A DNA stretch of 16,876 bases from an uncultured Alphaproteobacteria bacterium (GTDB lineage Bacteria > Pseudomonadota > Alphaproteobacteria > RF32 > CAG-239), in assembly GCA_944391355.1 (NCBI GenBank), contig CALXTG010000066.1:1-16876 (forward strand), given 5' to 3'. Shown piece after piece: positions 6,022 to 13,950 of the stretch. Under the pieces are notes generated by a model. It made no database searches. It worked only from the letters and a program-made list of their open reading frames with translations, and was not told where the DNA came from. Both the position numbers and the translations under genes were made by a program. Within the stretch, counting starts at the first letter, position 1. Every line of letters begins with the position of its first letter.

Positions 6022-6735
6022 TTAAAATAACTGCAAAAACTCTTCCGGAGTTCGGGCGCGAAGATACGGGTTACATTGTTTTTCGAGTTTCAGCGGCAGG
6101 GGGCAGACCGGTTGTCCGGCAGCGAGCTTTTGCTGAGCCAGAGCAATATATTTGTCGAGTTCCGGGTTGTCGGGACTGTTATATTTGGCAAAAGAAGCGC
6201 CCTGAGCGGTATATTCGTGTCCGGGGTAAAACAGGGTGTCGTCAGGCAGATTTTTTATAATCAGGACTGATTTCCACATTTGTTGGGGCGAGCCTTCAAA
6301 TAAGCCGCCAATGCAGAGATTAAACAGCATATCGCCGGTAAAAACCGCTTTGCTGTCAGGAAAATACCAGAGAATGTGGCCGGTAGTATGCCCCGGAACG
6401 GCGATGATTTCGGCTTTGCTGTCTCCGAGCTTGAAATTTCCGCCGTCCTCAACGGTGATGTCGATGCCCGGAATGCGGTGAGCGTCTTTGGCAGCGCCGA
6501 CGATTTGCGCGCCGTAACGTTCTTTCAGTTCCAGATTGCCCTCGGTATGGTCAAAATGGTGATGGGTATTTAAAATGTAGGCGGGGGTTACTGCCAATTC
6601 GGAACATTTTTTTATAATCGGCGCGGCTTCCGAGGGATCCAGAACCGCCGAAATTCCGGTTGCTTCGTCAATCAGAATATAGGCATAGTTATCCATTGTG
6701 CCTTCGCGGCACAGAACGGTATGAATTTTTATCAT
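6022..6735 (-). CDS. gloB: Hydroxyacylglutathione hydrolase (glyoxalase II)
   Basis: GloB hydrolyses S-D-lactoylglutathione to D-lactate and glutathione, the second step of methylglyoxal detoxification. The 237-aa protein has the metallo-beta-lactamase fold with a dinuclear metal site: THHHFDH at 57–63, VPGHTTGH with His116, TGDMLF with Asp135, and GHEYT with His173. The C-terminal part (PLPLKLEKQCNPYLRARTPE) is typical of glyoxalase II and separates it from general MBL hydrolases. Its ATG overlaps the stop of the upstream HD-GYP gene as ATGA, and CGGAGG lies seven bases before it, so translation is probably coupled. Confidence 0.9.
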   Translation of the reverse strand: MIKIHTVLCREGTMDNYAYILIDEATGISAVLDPSEAAPIIKKCSELAVTPAYILNTHHHFDHTEGNLELKERYGAQIVGAAKDAHRIPGIDITVEDGGNFKLGDSKAEIIAVPGHTTGHILWYFPDSKAVFTGDMLFNLCIGGLFEGSPQQMWKSVLIIKNLPDDTLFYPGHEYTAQGASFAKYNSPDNPELDKYIALAQQKLAAGQPVCPLPLKLEKQCNPYLRARTPEEFLQLF

Positions 6736-8411
6736 AAATAATCCTCCGGGTTTATATCGTCGATTTGTTCGGGTTTGATATATTGTTCGGCGTAGTCGAG
6801 ATAAACTTTGTTGCGGATAAAGACTTCATATAAATCGGGGTCTATGTGGCCGCCGTTTTTCATGCCTTGCATGATTTTGAGGACTTCGGAAAGTTTTTTC
6901 GGCTCTTTGTAGGGGCGGTCGGTGGCGGTCAGCGCCTCAAAAATATCGGCGATGGCCATAATCTTGGCCGGTATGGACATCTGCTCGCCGGTCAGGCCGT
7001 TGGGATAACCTTTGCCGTCAACTCTTTCATGATGGGCGCCGGCATATTCAACGACATTGGAAAGTTCTTTGGGGAAAGGCAGAGCCTTCAGCATATCAAT
7101 CGTTACTTCAATATGCTCGTTGATTTTGCGGCGCTCTTCTTTGTTGATGGTGCCGCTGCGGACTTCAAGATTGTAAAGTTCTCCGCGGTTATATTCGCCG
7201 AAAATGTGGTCTTCGCGGTTTTGCAGAAGGTTTTCCTGCGCCGGGCGGCTGTAGAGTTCTTTGTCTTTAATGCTGTCGCGCTCAGCCCAGGAAATGCCTT
7301 TCATGCGGCTGAAATAACGGGTGAACCGCTGCCGGGCGATTTGTTCGAGCCGTTTTACGTCTTCATCGGTCAGCGGCGTGTCGCCGATATTGCAGCGGGC
7401 AACAAAGTCAAAGTCTTCTTCCAGCTGTTTTACGGTTGCGACGAACCTGGCTTGCAGATTCTCCTGTGTGTCGCTGTTATTCAGGCGTTTTTTCAAATAA
7501 TCAATATGGGCGTCGCGGCGCAGGATTTCAAAACGGTTGCGGATTTCATGGATGCGGTTGTAGATCGTTTCGAGCTTGGTGGCTTTGTCAACAATGTATT
7601 CCGGGGTCGTGACCTTGCCGCAGTCATGCAGCCAGGAAGCAATGTGCAGGCTGTACCAGTCATCAGGAGACATTTCAAAATTGCGCAGCGGGCCGCTTTC
7701 TTCCTGCACGGCAGCCGTTGCCAGCAGCCGCGCGATGACCGGAACCCGTTGGCAATGGGTGCCGGTATAAGGCGATTTGGCGTCGATGGCCCGAGCCAGA
7801 ACCTCGATAAAAGATTCCAACAGTTGGGCGTAGTCTTCACTTAAGCGGCGGTTTTCGATAACCATGCCGGCCAAACTGCATACGGACTGCGCCAGTTTCT
7901 GACTGTCAGCGTTAAAGGAGATGTTTTTATCGCCGTCCTTGGCGTTGACGAAAACGGCGGCGGCAATAACTTCGCCTTTGCGGCTGGTTATCGGCAGACT
8001 TAAAACCGACATGGTGCGGTAATCGTTGTCTTCGTCATATTTATTGAAAAAGGCTAAATCAAGCTGACTGACTTCATGGATATTAGGGTAGTTTAGGATT
8101 TCGTTATTGAGGATAACCTGTTCGACCAGGCCTTTTTGCGGATTGTTTTTGATGTCGGGCAAAAAGACAGTCGGAAAAGCGGGGAGGTTGTCCGAGCCTT
8201 TTTTACTGCTGCGCAGCGTGTTGTTGAGACTGTATTCGAGATTGAGAAACTTGTCGTCGCTGACAGTAAAGAAAAAGCCGGCATCGGCGCCGCAGGCTCT
8301 GACGGCGACAGTCATAATTTTTTCAAGCGCATCGCCCAAATCGGCATACTGATTTATCTGGCTGTTCAGTTCCAGAATTTCATAAAAAATATTGTCATTG
8401 CCGTTTATCAA
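6732..8411 (-). CDS. GAF and HD-GYP domain protein, probable c-di-GMP phosphodiesterase
   Basis: 559 residues. Residues about 25–185 look like a GAF sensor domain (ALEKIMTVAVRACGADAGFF ... VLSLPITSRKGEVIAAAVFV). The HD-GYP domain follows: SPYTGTHCQRVPVIARLL (213–230), HDCGK (262–266) with the metal-binding HD pair, and HHERVDGKGYP (460–470), the full HHExxDGxGYP signature, then ADIFEALTATDRPYK. HD-GYP proteins hydrolyse cyclic di-GMP. About 150 residues (276–425) separate the two halves, longer than in the compact domain; similar insertions occur in some GAF/HD proteins. The start is TTG at 8411, chosen because GAGGAGG lies eight bases upstream. It lies between DUF2336 and gloB with a 33-bp gap and a 4-bp overlap. 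Confidence 0.88.
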   Translation of the reverse strand: MINGNDNIFYEILELNSQINQYADLGDALEKIMTVAVRACGADAGFFFTVSDDKFLNLEYSLNNTLRSSKKGSDNLPAFPTVFLPDIKNNPQKGLVEQVILNNEILNYPNIHEVSQLDLAFFNKYDEDNDYRTMSVLSLPITSRKGEVIAAAVFVNAKDGDKNISFNADSQKLAQSVCSLAGMVIENRRLSEDYAQLLESFIEVLARAIDAKSPYTGTHCQRVPVIARLLATAAVQEESGPLRNFEMSPDDWYSLHIASWLHDCGKVTTPEYIVDKATKLETIYNRIHEIRNRFEILRRDAHIDYLKKRLNNSDTQENLQARFVATVKQLEEDFDFVARCNIGDTPLTDEDVKRLEQIARQRFTRYFSRMKGISWAERDSIKDKELYSRPAQENLLQNREDHIFGEYNRGELYNLEVRSGTINKEERRKINEHIEVTIDMLKALPFPKELSNVVEYAGAHHERVDGKGYPNGLTGEQMSIPAKIMAIADIFEALTATDRPYKEPKKLSEVLKIMQGMKNGGHIDPDLYEVFIRNKVYLDYAEQYIKPEQIDDINPEDYL

Positions 8412-8444
8412 TCTGTCAGCCTCCTCTCTCTGATATAGAACCGA

Positions 8445-9551
8445 TTAATTGATTTTGGAGATCAGGTAGTTGACATCTTCTTCACTCAGCTCTTCGCCGG
8501 TGTTTCCGTAAGAAAGAATCCGCTCGATTACTTTGTGGGCAAAGTTGCGGCGGTCGGTGTTTTTGCAGTCAAAGCGGATTTCCTTGGTCACTTTCAGGGC
8601 GCTGAAAACGGCCGGAAACATTGATTTGGGAATATAAGCTTTGCGCAGCAGGTTGCGGATCATGAAATCCATATTGGTATTAAACAGAATTTTGCGCACT
8701 TCGGTAATCGGGGTATTGGACAGATAAACCAGCGCGTATTCAAAAAACTTTAAATCGCCCATGCAGATGGCGCGGACAACCAGCGATGAGGTCAAACGGT
8801 TGGAAGTATAAAGCTGGTGAACCAGCTCTTCAACCTGTTTGTCCGAACTGTATTCTTCGGAAATTTTGAGGGTTGTTTTTTCCTGAACCTGTTCGACAAT
8901 GTCGGTAGCCATGTCGCCGGGCAGGTTGTGCAGCGTAATCAGCCGCTTTTGCAGTTCGGCAGACAGGGAGTTGACGATTTTTTCAATAACCGATGTCGGC
9001 AGTTCGGAACGATAGACCAGACGCTGTTTAATGTTTTCGCTGTCCGGAAATCTTTCGATAATGTTTTGGTAAGTGGTTTCAATAATCGTCGCGCGGTCAT
9101 TGGAAATCAGGACGCCGACAACTTCTTCCGGGCATTTGTCGACAATATACTGCGAAATGTCGCCGCTCAGTCCGGGGCGCCCGGCGACGGCAATCTGTTT
9201 GTTGATGTTTTGCATTTCGATAATGTTTATCAAATCTTCTTTGGTGAGGTCCTGATAATATTTGATAAAAGGAATCGCGACGCTGTCTTTGTCATTTATC
9301 AGGCTTTCAACAATATCCCGGGGAATGTTTTTATAGTTTTTCAGGCTTTCGGAAAGGGCTTCGCGTACTTTGACCTCGACATCCTTAACCATAATGCGGA
9401 AGATATCTTCGGCAAGTTTTTTGCCGGTTTCGCTGATTTCCGCAGCTCCGTAATATTCGCTTACTTTGCGGCCGGCCGCGGTTCTCGCTTCGGCGTCGGG
9501 GCGACGGGATAAATCGGCTATGTCTTTGCTGGTCAAAATTTGATTAATCAT
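8445..9551 (-). CDS. DUF2336 family protein, 368 aa
   Basis: DUF2336 proteins are found mainly in alphaproteobacteria; they are all-helical with HEAT-like repeats and have no settled function. Seen: the N terminus ILTSKDIADLSRRPDAEART and repeated helical pairs such as EVKVREALSESLKNYKNIPR, DIVESLINDKDSVAIPFIKY, ELQKRLITLHNLPGDMATDI and SSLVVRAICMGDLKFFEYAL. No membrane segment or catalytic motif is visible. The gene starts inside the stop of the Bax-like gene (ATGA) and is followed 33 bp later by the HD-GYP gene. This pairing hints at a signalling or scaffold role for the HEAT-like protein, which is inference. Confidence 0.85.
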   Translation of the reverse strand: MINQILTSKDIADLSRRPDAEARTAAGRKVSEYYGAAEISETGKKLAEDIFRIMVKDVEVKVREALSESLKNYKNIPRDIVESLINDKDSVAIPFIKYYQDLTKEDLINIIEMQNINKQIAVAGRPGLSGDISQYIVDKCPEEVVGVLISNDRATIIETTYQNIIERFPDSENIKQRLVYRSELPTSVIEKIVNSLSAELQKRLITLHNLPGDMATDIVEQVQEKTTLKISEEYSSDKQVEELVHQLYTSNRLTSSLVVRAICMGDLKFFEYALVYLSNTPITEVRKILFNTNMDFMIRNLLRKAYIPKSMFPAVFSALKVTKEIRFDCKNTDRRNFAHKVIERILSYGNTGEELSEEDVNYLISKIN

Positions 9552-10588
9552 GTTAGTTTTCCAATGTTTTTTAGCCTCAGATTACATAATAATTTATTTT
9601 TTTGCAAAAATCCAATGACACTTTTATTACAATTTTTGTCATTATTGGAATTTTTTGTGTCTTTATTTCCGGCGACGGGTTGTTTTTCCACACGATCCGC
9701 GAGAGAAGATTTATCCAAAACGCCTAAATCGTAGAAAGTGACAACATAGTCAAGCAGGCCGGCATAATTTTGCAGATGGGTGTCAAAAATGAAGTTGTGA
9801 GCCATTGAGCGGCCGTCTAACGAACTGCGGTTGCGGCGCAAAGCGTTGCGTTGAGAACGAAAACCGGCAAAATTCAGATGGGAGTTGATTTTGGCGGCAA
9901 AATCGGCCATAGAGGCATAAAGATTCGGATAAGTTTTTATCCGGTAGTTTTCTCCGGGGGCGCGGTCTTCGGGAATCAGGCCGGTTTTTTCGTTCCAGAC
10001 ATATTCTTTGTAAAGGGCATTTCCCTGCCGGGCCGCCCGGGAGGTGCCCCAGTCAGTAGCGATTGCGGCCGCGGCGATCAGAAGCGACGGGGGAATGTTG
10101 TCAACTTTAAGCGTCAGTTCGGCGAGCAGATATTCCTGACGGGCCTTTCCCTGCAGGCGGGTAAAAATGTCGTATTCTTCAGCCAGTTTTTCAAGGCGTT
10201 TATTTTGAGCGGCGGAAAGCTTTTGCTGTTCGGCAAAGCTCTGATTCAGTTTTTCGATTTCCAGGCGTTCGGCAGTCAGTTTTTGATTAAGGCGCAGGGC
10301 CAGAGGGGTTAATATCTGAATAAACAGGCGGCTGCGAAGCGTATCATCTGTTCCGGCCGGCCAATCGCGAGGCAGACGCTCAAGATAAAGCGGCGGAATT
10401 TGATAGGTTTTAAGCGGCAGATATTCATTGTAGCCGTAAGCGGAAAACTGTTTTTGCAGATCGGCGGTGGTTTGCACCCGTAAGTTAATTTCCGCCGGCG
10501 CTTTGCTGTCGTTTCGGGACCAGGCGGGGGAAATTGTCCCGGCTCCCAAACAAATCAACAGCAAAGTCACAACGGCGGATTTTAACAT
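9548..10588 (-). CDS. Secreted Bax-like glucosaminidase-fold protein lacking the catalytic Glu
   Basis: From the ATG at 10588 the product is 346 aa with a signal peptide (MLKSAVVTLLLICLGAGTIS then PAWS). GGGAGGAG precedes this start, seven bases after the nfu stop; a start at 10669 would lie inside nfu. A helical region (about 80–150) leads to a Bax/GH73-like core: IPPSLLIAAAAIATDWGTSR, QGNALYKEYVW, then RIKTYPNLYASMADFAAKIN and FRSQR. In active relatives the first block reads A-x-E-S-G-W-G-T-S; here Ala177 stands where the catalytic Glu is expected, with Asp179 two residues on. The last ~45 residues are Asn/Lys-rich and AT-rich and hold a terminator-like hairpin. It may bind peptidoglycan without cutting it. 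Family moderately sure. Confidence 0.8.
   Translation of the reverse strand: MLKSAVVTLLLICLGAGTISPAWSRNDSKAPAEINLRVQTTADLQKQFSAYGYNEYLPLKTYQIPPLYLERLPRDWPAGTDDTLRSRLFIQILTPLALRLNQKLTAERLEIEKLNQSFAEQQKLSAAQNKRLEKLAEEYDIFTRLQGKARQEYLLAELTLKVDNIPPSLLIAAAAIATDWGTSRAARQGNALYKEYVWNEKTGLIPEDRAPGENYRIKTYPNLYASMADFAAKINSHLNFAGFRSQRNALRRNRSSLDGRSMAHNFIFDTHLQNYAGLLDYVVTFYDLGVLDKSSLADRVEKQPVAGNKDTKNSNNDKNCNKSVIGFLQKNKLLCNLRLKNIGKLT
9611..9655. terminator. Terminator-like hairpin inside the Bax-like 3' coding end
   Basis: TCCAATGAC (9611–9619) pairs with GTCATTATTGGA (9638–9649) with a 3-base bulge. A T-run follows on each strand (six T at 9651–9656 on plus; five T across 9606–9610 read on minus). On the minus strand it lies just before the DUF2336 start and may partly terminate the operon transcript. 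Confidence 0.5.
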
Positions 10589-10595
10589 TAATCTC

Positions 10596-11147
10596 TCACT
10601 CCTCCCGGCTTTCTGCAAAGTTTTTGACGGCTTTGACCTCGGGAATATACGTCTTGAGAATTTTTTCAACGCCTTCTTTGAGAGTTATCAGGGCGTAAGG
10701 ACAGCCGGCGCAGTTCCCCTGCATTTCGACGTAAACAATGCCGTCTCGGAAATCTTTGAAGACAATGTCGCCGCCGTCTTGTTTTACTGCCGGGCGAATT
10801 CGCGCTTCCAGCAGGCCTTTTATTCGTTTGACGACGTCATCTTCTTCGCCGCCCGAACCATCGTCAATCACGGCCTCGGCGCCGGTTGACAAATGATCCA
10901 TCAGTTCGGCCAGAATTTGCGGTTTCAGGTCATCCCAGCTGCTGTCGGCTTCTTTGGTGACCGAGAGCAAATCGGCGGTGATAAACAGAGATTTGATGCC
11001 GCCTAAATCAAAAAGTTTTTCGGCCAGCGGCGATTTGCGCAGAGATTTGGCATCGGCAAATTCGGCGGCTCCGGCTTTTATTAACGGCTGAGGCGGAAAA
11101 AAGTTCATGACTTCGCTGTCGGGAGTCTGCTGGGTTTCAATAATCAT
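10596..11147 (-). CDS. NifU/Nfu-type Fe-S cluster carrier protein
   Basis: Nfu proteins carry and hand over [4Fe-4S] clusters to client enzymes. The 183-aa product has an N-terminal Nfu domain (TPDSEVMNFFPPQPLI, KSPLAEKLFDLGGIKSLFIT) and a C-terminal NifU domain (KGLLEARIRPAVKQDGGDIV, then MQGNCAGCPYALITLKEGVE) with the cluster-binding CxxC pair Cys146 and Cys149. This two-domain layout is standard in alphaproteobacteria and mitochondria. AAGGA lies six bases before the ATG, which overlaps the DUF2333 stop by four bases. Its place near murJ fits alphaproteobacterial gene neighbourhoods as I remember them. Confidence 0.93.
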   Translation of the reverse strand: MIIETQQTPDSEVMNFFPPQPLIKAGAAEFADAKSLRKSPLAEKLFDLGGIKSLFITADLLSVTKEADSSWDDLKPQILAELMDHLSTGAEAVIDDGSGGEEDDVVKRIKGLLEARIRPAVKQDGGDIVFKDFRDGIVYVEMQGNCAGCPYALITLKEGVEKILKTYIPEVKAVKNFAESREE

Positions 11148-12196
11148 GGTTGTTCCTTGGCAGGGGCCGGCCGGATTGTCAGCCGGTCGGCAGTGATAAG
11201 CATGGTTTTCTGAGCTTTTAACATATAGAAAGCCAGGTAGTTTAAATGATTGGGCGAAAAGCTGCTGTCCAAAGAGGCGTTGCGGACAAGCAGCGGACGG
11301 ATAGCCGAGGCGGTTTCAAGCGCGCTGAGCATCTGCGTCCATTTCTGGTAGAGATTGCGGCTGACGATGATTTCTTTATAATCATGGCCGAGCGCCTGCA
11401 AAAGCAGATAATAGCCGTAGGCTTTTCCCTGATTGTAGAAAAAGATGTTGTCGGCTTTAAAATCAACCCAGGAGGTGTTTTCTTCGCGAATCTGTTCTTC
11501 AAGTTTTTTTATGCCGTCCCGGGATAAATCATAGCTGATTCTTTTAAGAATAAAAGCCAGGTCTTCGGGAGATTTATAGGCAGTTTCGGCGCCGGCGGCC
11601 AAAAATTTGTTATAGCGGATCAGAAGCTTGCGGGCTTTGGCATACTGACTGGAAGCCGAAGGAACCGGGATCAGGGAATTCTGCGGCGAAAACATCCAGA
11701 TTGTACCGGGATATTGCAAGAGTTCGGCGGCTTCGCTCAGCGGCGAGGGATCGCTGCCGTCGGCAATCGTCTTTTCCTGAACGCGGGCCAGAGATTCCGC
11801 AAGGTCGGCAACGGCGGAAATAATGCCGAGCTGGTAGTTGGGCATATTATCCAGCCAGGCCGAAGGAAAAAAGAAAGGCAAGGCCGGCGTCCAGAGTTTC
11901 TGGTTGACTTCACGGTTAATCAGAAATGCCATCATTTCGGCGGCGGCCGATTGTTCGGGCCGGGTTTTGATTTCATAGCCGGTGTTGTTGTCGAGGTTGT
12001 TGATCAGGGCGCCGCCTAAAGGGTAATACAGAAAAATCAGAGCCGCAAAGGCAATAATCAATGCCCGCCACCACGAAGTAACGAAGTTGACGATGAAATG
12101 TAACGGCGCCAGCAGAACCCGAAAATTAAGCTTTTTCAAGTCCGTCAGCCGGCGGCGGATTTGCGGCCATAAGTCCTTAAGCGGTGTTTTTGGCAT
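11144..12196 (-). CDS. DUF2333 family membrane-anchored protein, 350 aa
   Basis: DUF2333 proteins are uncharacterised and mainly proteobacterial. A basic N terminus (residues 1–30) is followed by a hydrophobic membrane segment at about 43–65 (SWWRALIIAFAALIFLYYPL), then a long extracytoplasmic, mostly helical domain. The block INREVNQKLWTPALPFFFPS then AWLDNMPNYQLGI is the part I recognise as the family signature; later conserved-looking parts are YDLSRDGIKKLEEQI and IFFYNQGKAYGYYLLLQAL. Its start overlaps the end of murJ by 20 bases, and its stop overlaps the nfu start by four. The link to MurJ suggests an envelope role (inference). Confidence 0.87.
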   Translation of the reverse strand: MPKTPLKDLWPQIRRRLTDLKKLNFRVLLAPLHFIVNFVTSWWRALIIAFAALIFLYYPLGGALINNLDNNTGYEIKTRPEQSAAAEMMAFLINREVNQKLWTPALPFFFPSAWLDNMPNYQLGIISAVADLAESLARVQEKTIADGSDPSPLSEAAELLQYPGTIWMFSPQNSLIPVPSASSQYAKARKLLIRYNKFLAAGAETAYKSPEDLAFILKRISYDLSRDGIKKLEEQIREENTSWVDFKADNIFFYNQGKAYGYYLLLQALGHDYKEIIVSRNLYQKWTQMLSALETASAIRPLLVRNASLDSSFSPNHLNYLAFYMLKAQKTMLITADRLTIRPAPAKEQP

Positions 12197-13772
12197 CTTT
12201 TTTACCTTTTCTTGATAACAAGCGCCGGATTTCGGCGGTGTCCAGTACTCCTGTAATTTTAGTCATTATCCCGAAACTTGCAACACCCAAAACGCATAAA
12301 AAGCCAAAAATCCCCAATTTTATAAGCAGAGCCTGTCTCAGCCAGCCGTCTAAAAGGATATCGAATACGGTTGTGCCGAGCCAGAGGACGCCGCCCATAA
12401 CCAGCGAGGAGGCAATGATTTTGTAGATTTTACAGCGCAATTCTTCGGAAAACTGCCAATAGCCGCGTTTTTTCAGGCCGCGGCAATACTGATACAGCGA
12501 AACAAAAGCGGCAATCGTCGTGGCGGCGGCAATTCCGACGTGGCCGAAAGGTTTCATCAGCAGCAGGCTGAAAGCCAGATTGGTGAAAAGGACGACAATG
12601 CTGTATTTGACCGGCGTCCGGGTATCGCCGCGGGCAAAAAAGTTTGGCGCCAGGGCTTTTACCAAAACGTAAGCCGGCAGGCCGACGGCGTAAGCGATGA
12701 CGGCTTGCGCGGTCATTGCCGTTTGCAGGGCGCCGAATTTGCCGTGCTGGAACAAAATGTTTATGGTCGGAACGGCAAGGACAATCAGAGCAACGGCAGC
12801 CGGGACGGAAAGCATGGCGCCGTATTCTACCGCCTTATTCTGAGTATGTTCGGCTTCTTTGAGGGCTTCGGCTTTCAGATGGTGGGAGAGAATCGGCAAC
12901 AGGGCAACGCTGATTGCGGCGCCGACAACGCCGAGCGGCAGCTGTTGAAGACGGTTGGCGTAGTAGAGCCAGGAGATTGCGCCGGTGCCGACTAATGAGA
13001 CAATGATGGTATCGACCACCATATTTATCTGATAAATGCCGGCGCCGAGCACGCCGGGCGCAATGCGTTTGAACAGAGTGCGGATATCGGAATCGCGGAG
13101 GAGGGCGGGTATGTTAAAGCAGGGCTTGATAAAGACATTTTCCCGGCGCAGAAAGTAAGCCAGCCAGAGAATTTCCAAAAAACCGGCCAACGTGACGCCG
13201 ACGGCAACGCTCTGGGCAGGCGTGGCGCCGAACGGGGTAAAGGCAAATATGGCAAAAATCATGACCAGGTTCAGAATAACCGGCGCGGCCGCCGGCGCGG
13301 CAAAACGGTCCAGCGAGTTGAGAATCCCCGATTGGAAGGAAACGATTGAAATAAACAGCAAAAACGGAAAGGTTATGCGCGACAGAGACGAAGCCAGTTC
13401 GATTTTTCCGGGGTCATCGGCAAACCCCGGGGCGAGGATATCCACAACCCAGGGCATAAATATTTCCATGATAATGACAAAAATCGCCACGAAAAAGGCC
13501 AGTACCGAAATGGCGCGAGCGGCAAAATCAAGCGCGTCTTCGCGCTTTTCTTTTACCAGTTTGTGTGACAGCATCGGGACAAAAGCGGTGGTAAAAGCTC
13601 CTTCGCCAAACAGGCTGCGAAACAGGTTGGGCAGTTTGAAAGCGACAAAAAAAGCGTCGGAAGCCACGCCGGCTCCGAGGAAAGCGGCCAAGGCCATATC
13701 GCGGAAAAAGCCGGTGAGGCGGCTGATTAAGGTGAATCCGCCAAAAGTGGCGACGGATTTAAAAAGTGACAT
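12177..13772 (-). CDS. murJ: Lipid II flippase MurJ
   Basis: MurJ moves lipid II across the inner membrane for peptidoglycan synthesis. The 531-aa protein has the expected run of about 13–14 hydrophobic helices. The N terminus carries the MOP-type signature ISRLTGFFRDMALAAFLGAG, DAFFVAFKLPNLFRSLFGEG and AFTTAFVPML; Arg18, Arg24, Asp39 and Arg52 fall at positions corresponding to the essential charged residues of E. coli MurJ. Later, WLYYANRLQQLPLGVVGAAI and SVALLPILS match the helix 7–8 region. It is the first gene of the minus-strand unit, with a good promoter upstream (13813–13841); its Shine-Dalgarno is weak. Confidence 0.96.
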   Translation of the reverse strand: MSLFKSVATFGGFTLISRLTGFFRDMALAAFLGAGVASDAFFVAFKLPNLFRSLFGEGAFTTAFVPMLSHKLVKEKREDALDFAARAISVLAFFVAIFVIIMEIFMPWVVDILAPGFADDPGKIELASSLSRITFPFLLFISIVSFQSGILNSLDRFAAPAAAPVILNLVMIFAIFAFTPFGATPAQSVAVGVTLAGFLEILWLAYFLRRENVFIKPCFNIPALLRDSDIRTLFKRIAPGVLGAGIYQINMVVDTIIVSLVGTGAISWLYYANRLQQLPLGVVGAAISVALLPILSHHLKAEALKEAEHTQNKAVEYGAMLSVPAAVALIVLAVPTINILFQHGKFGALQTAMTAQAVIAYAVGLPAYVLVKALAPNFFARGDTRTPVKYSIVVLFTNLAFSLLLMKPFGHVGIAAATTIAAFVSLYQYCRGLKKRGYWQFSEELRCKIYKIIASSLVMGGVLWLGTTVFDILLDGWLRQALLIKLGIFGFLCVLGVASFGIMTKITGVLDTAEIRRLLSRKGKKDAKNTA

Positions 13773-13812
13773 TTTCGGTTACCTGTTAATCATATATTAT
13801 TGAATTTAGTGC

Positions 13813-13841
13813 AGTATATGGTAAATTATTGCAGAATACAA
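13813..13841 (-). promoter_or_regulatory. Probable promoter of the murJ operon
   Basis: On the minus strand, TTGTAT (13836–13841), a 17-bp spacer, TATACT (13813–13818). It would give a leader of about 35 nt. Two copies of TATTGCAG on the plus strand (13827–13834 and 13848–13855, 21 bp apart) flank the -35 box and could be an operator. Confidence 0.55.
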
Positions 13842-13871
13842 AAAGAATATTGCAGTTTTGTTACAGTTTTT

Positions 13872-13881
13872 GCAAATTTGC
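13872..13881. promoter_or_regulatory. Palindrome GCAAATTTGC next to a -35 box
   Basis: A perfect 10-bp palindrome that ends two bases before the -35 box of the 96-aa gene. It is a candidate binding site for a dimeric regulator. It is short enough to be chance. Confidence 0.3.
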
Positions 13882-13883
13882 GG

Positions 13884-13912
13884 TTGACAAAAGTTTGCTT
13901 AGTTGTGATAAT
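13884..13912 (+). promoter_or_regulatory. Strong sigma-70 promoter of the 96-aa gene
   Basis: Perfect TTGACA (13884–13889), a 17-bp spacer, GATAAT (13907–13912). This is the best promoter match in the window. Confidence 0.85.
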
Positions 13913-13950
13913 AGACAAAAGAGTGACGTTTTTATTTGAGGAGAAGTTTT

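Noticed and set aside
6846..7844. 332-codon open frame on the plus strand
   Set aside because: It lies wholly opposite the HD-GYP gene, whose motifs are complete; no ribosome site or recognisable domain. Codon bias of the real gene keeps this frame open.
8817..9512. 231-codon plus-strand frame opposite DUF2336
   Set aside because: Phe/Asn/Gly-rich antisense translation with no motif, fully covered by a real gene.
10589..10669. Upstream start for the Bax-like protein at 10669
   Set aside because: It would put 27 basic residues before the signal peptide and overlap nfu by 74 bases, while the ATG at 10588 has a strong ribosome site.
13192..13803. 203-codon plus-strand frame opposite murJ
   Set aside because: Ser/Lys/Ala-rich antisense translation, no ribosome site, covered by murJ.
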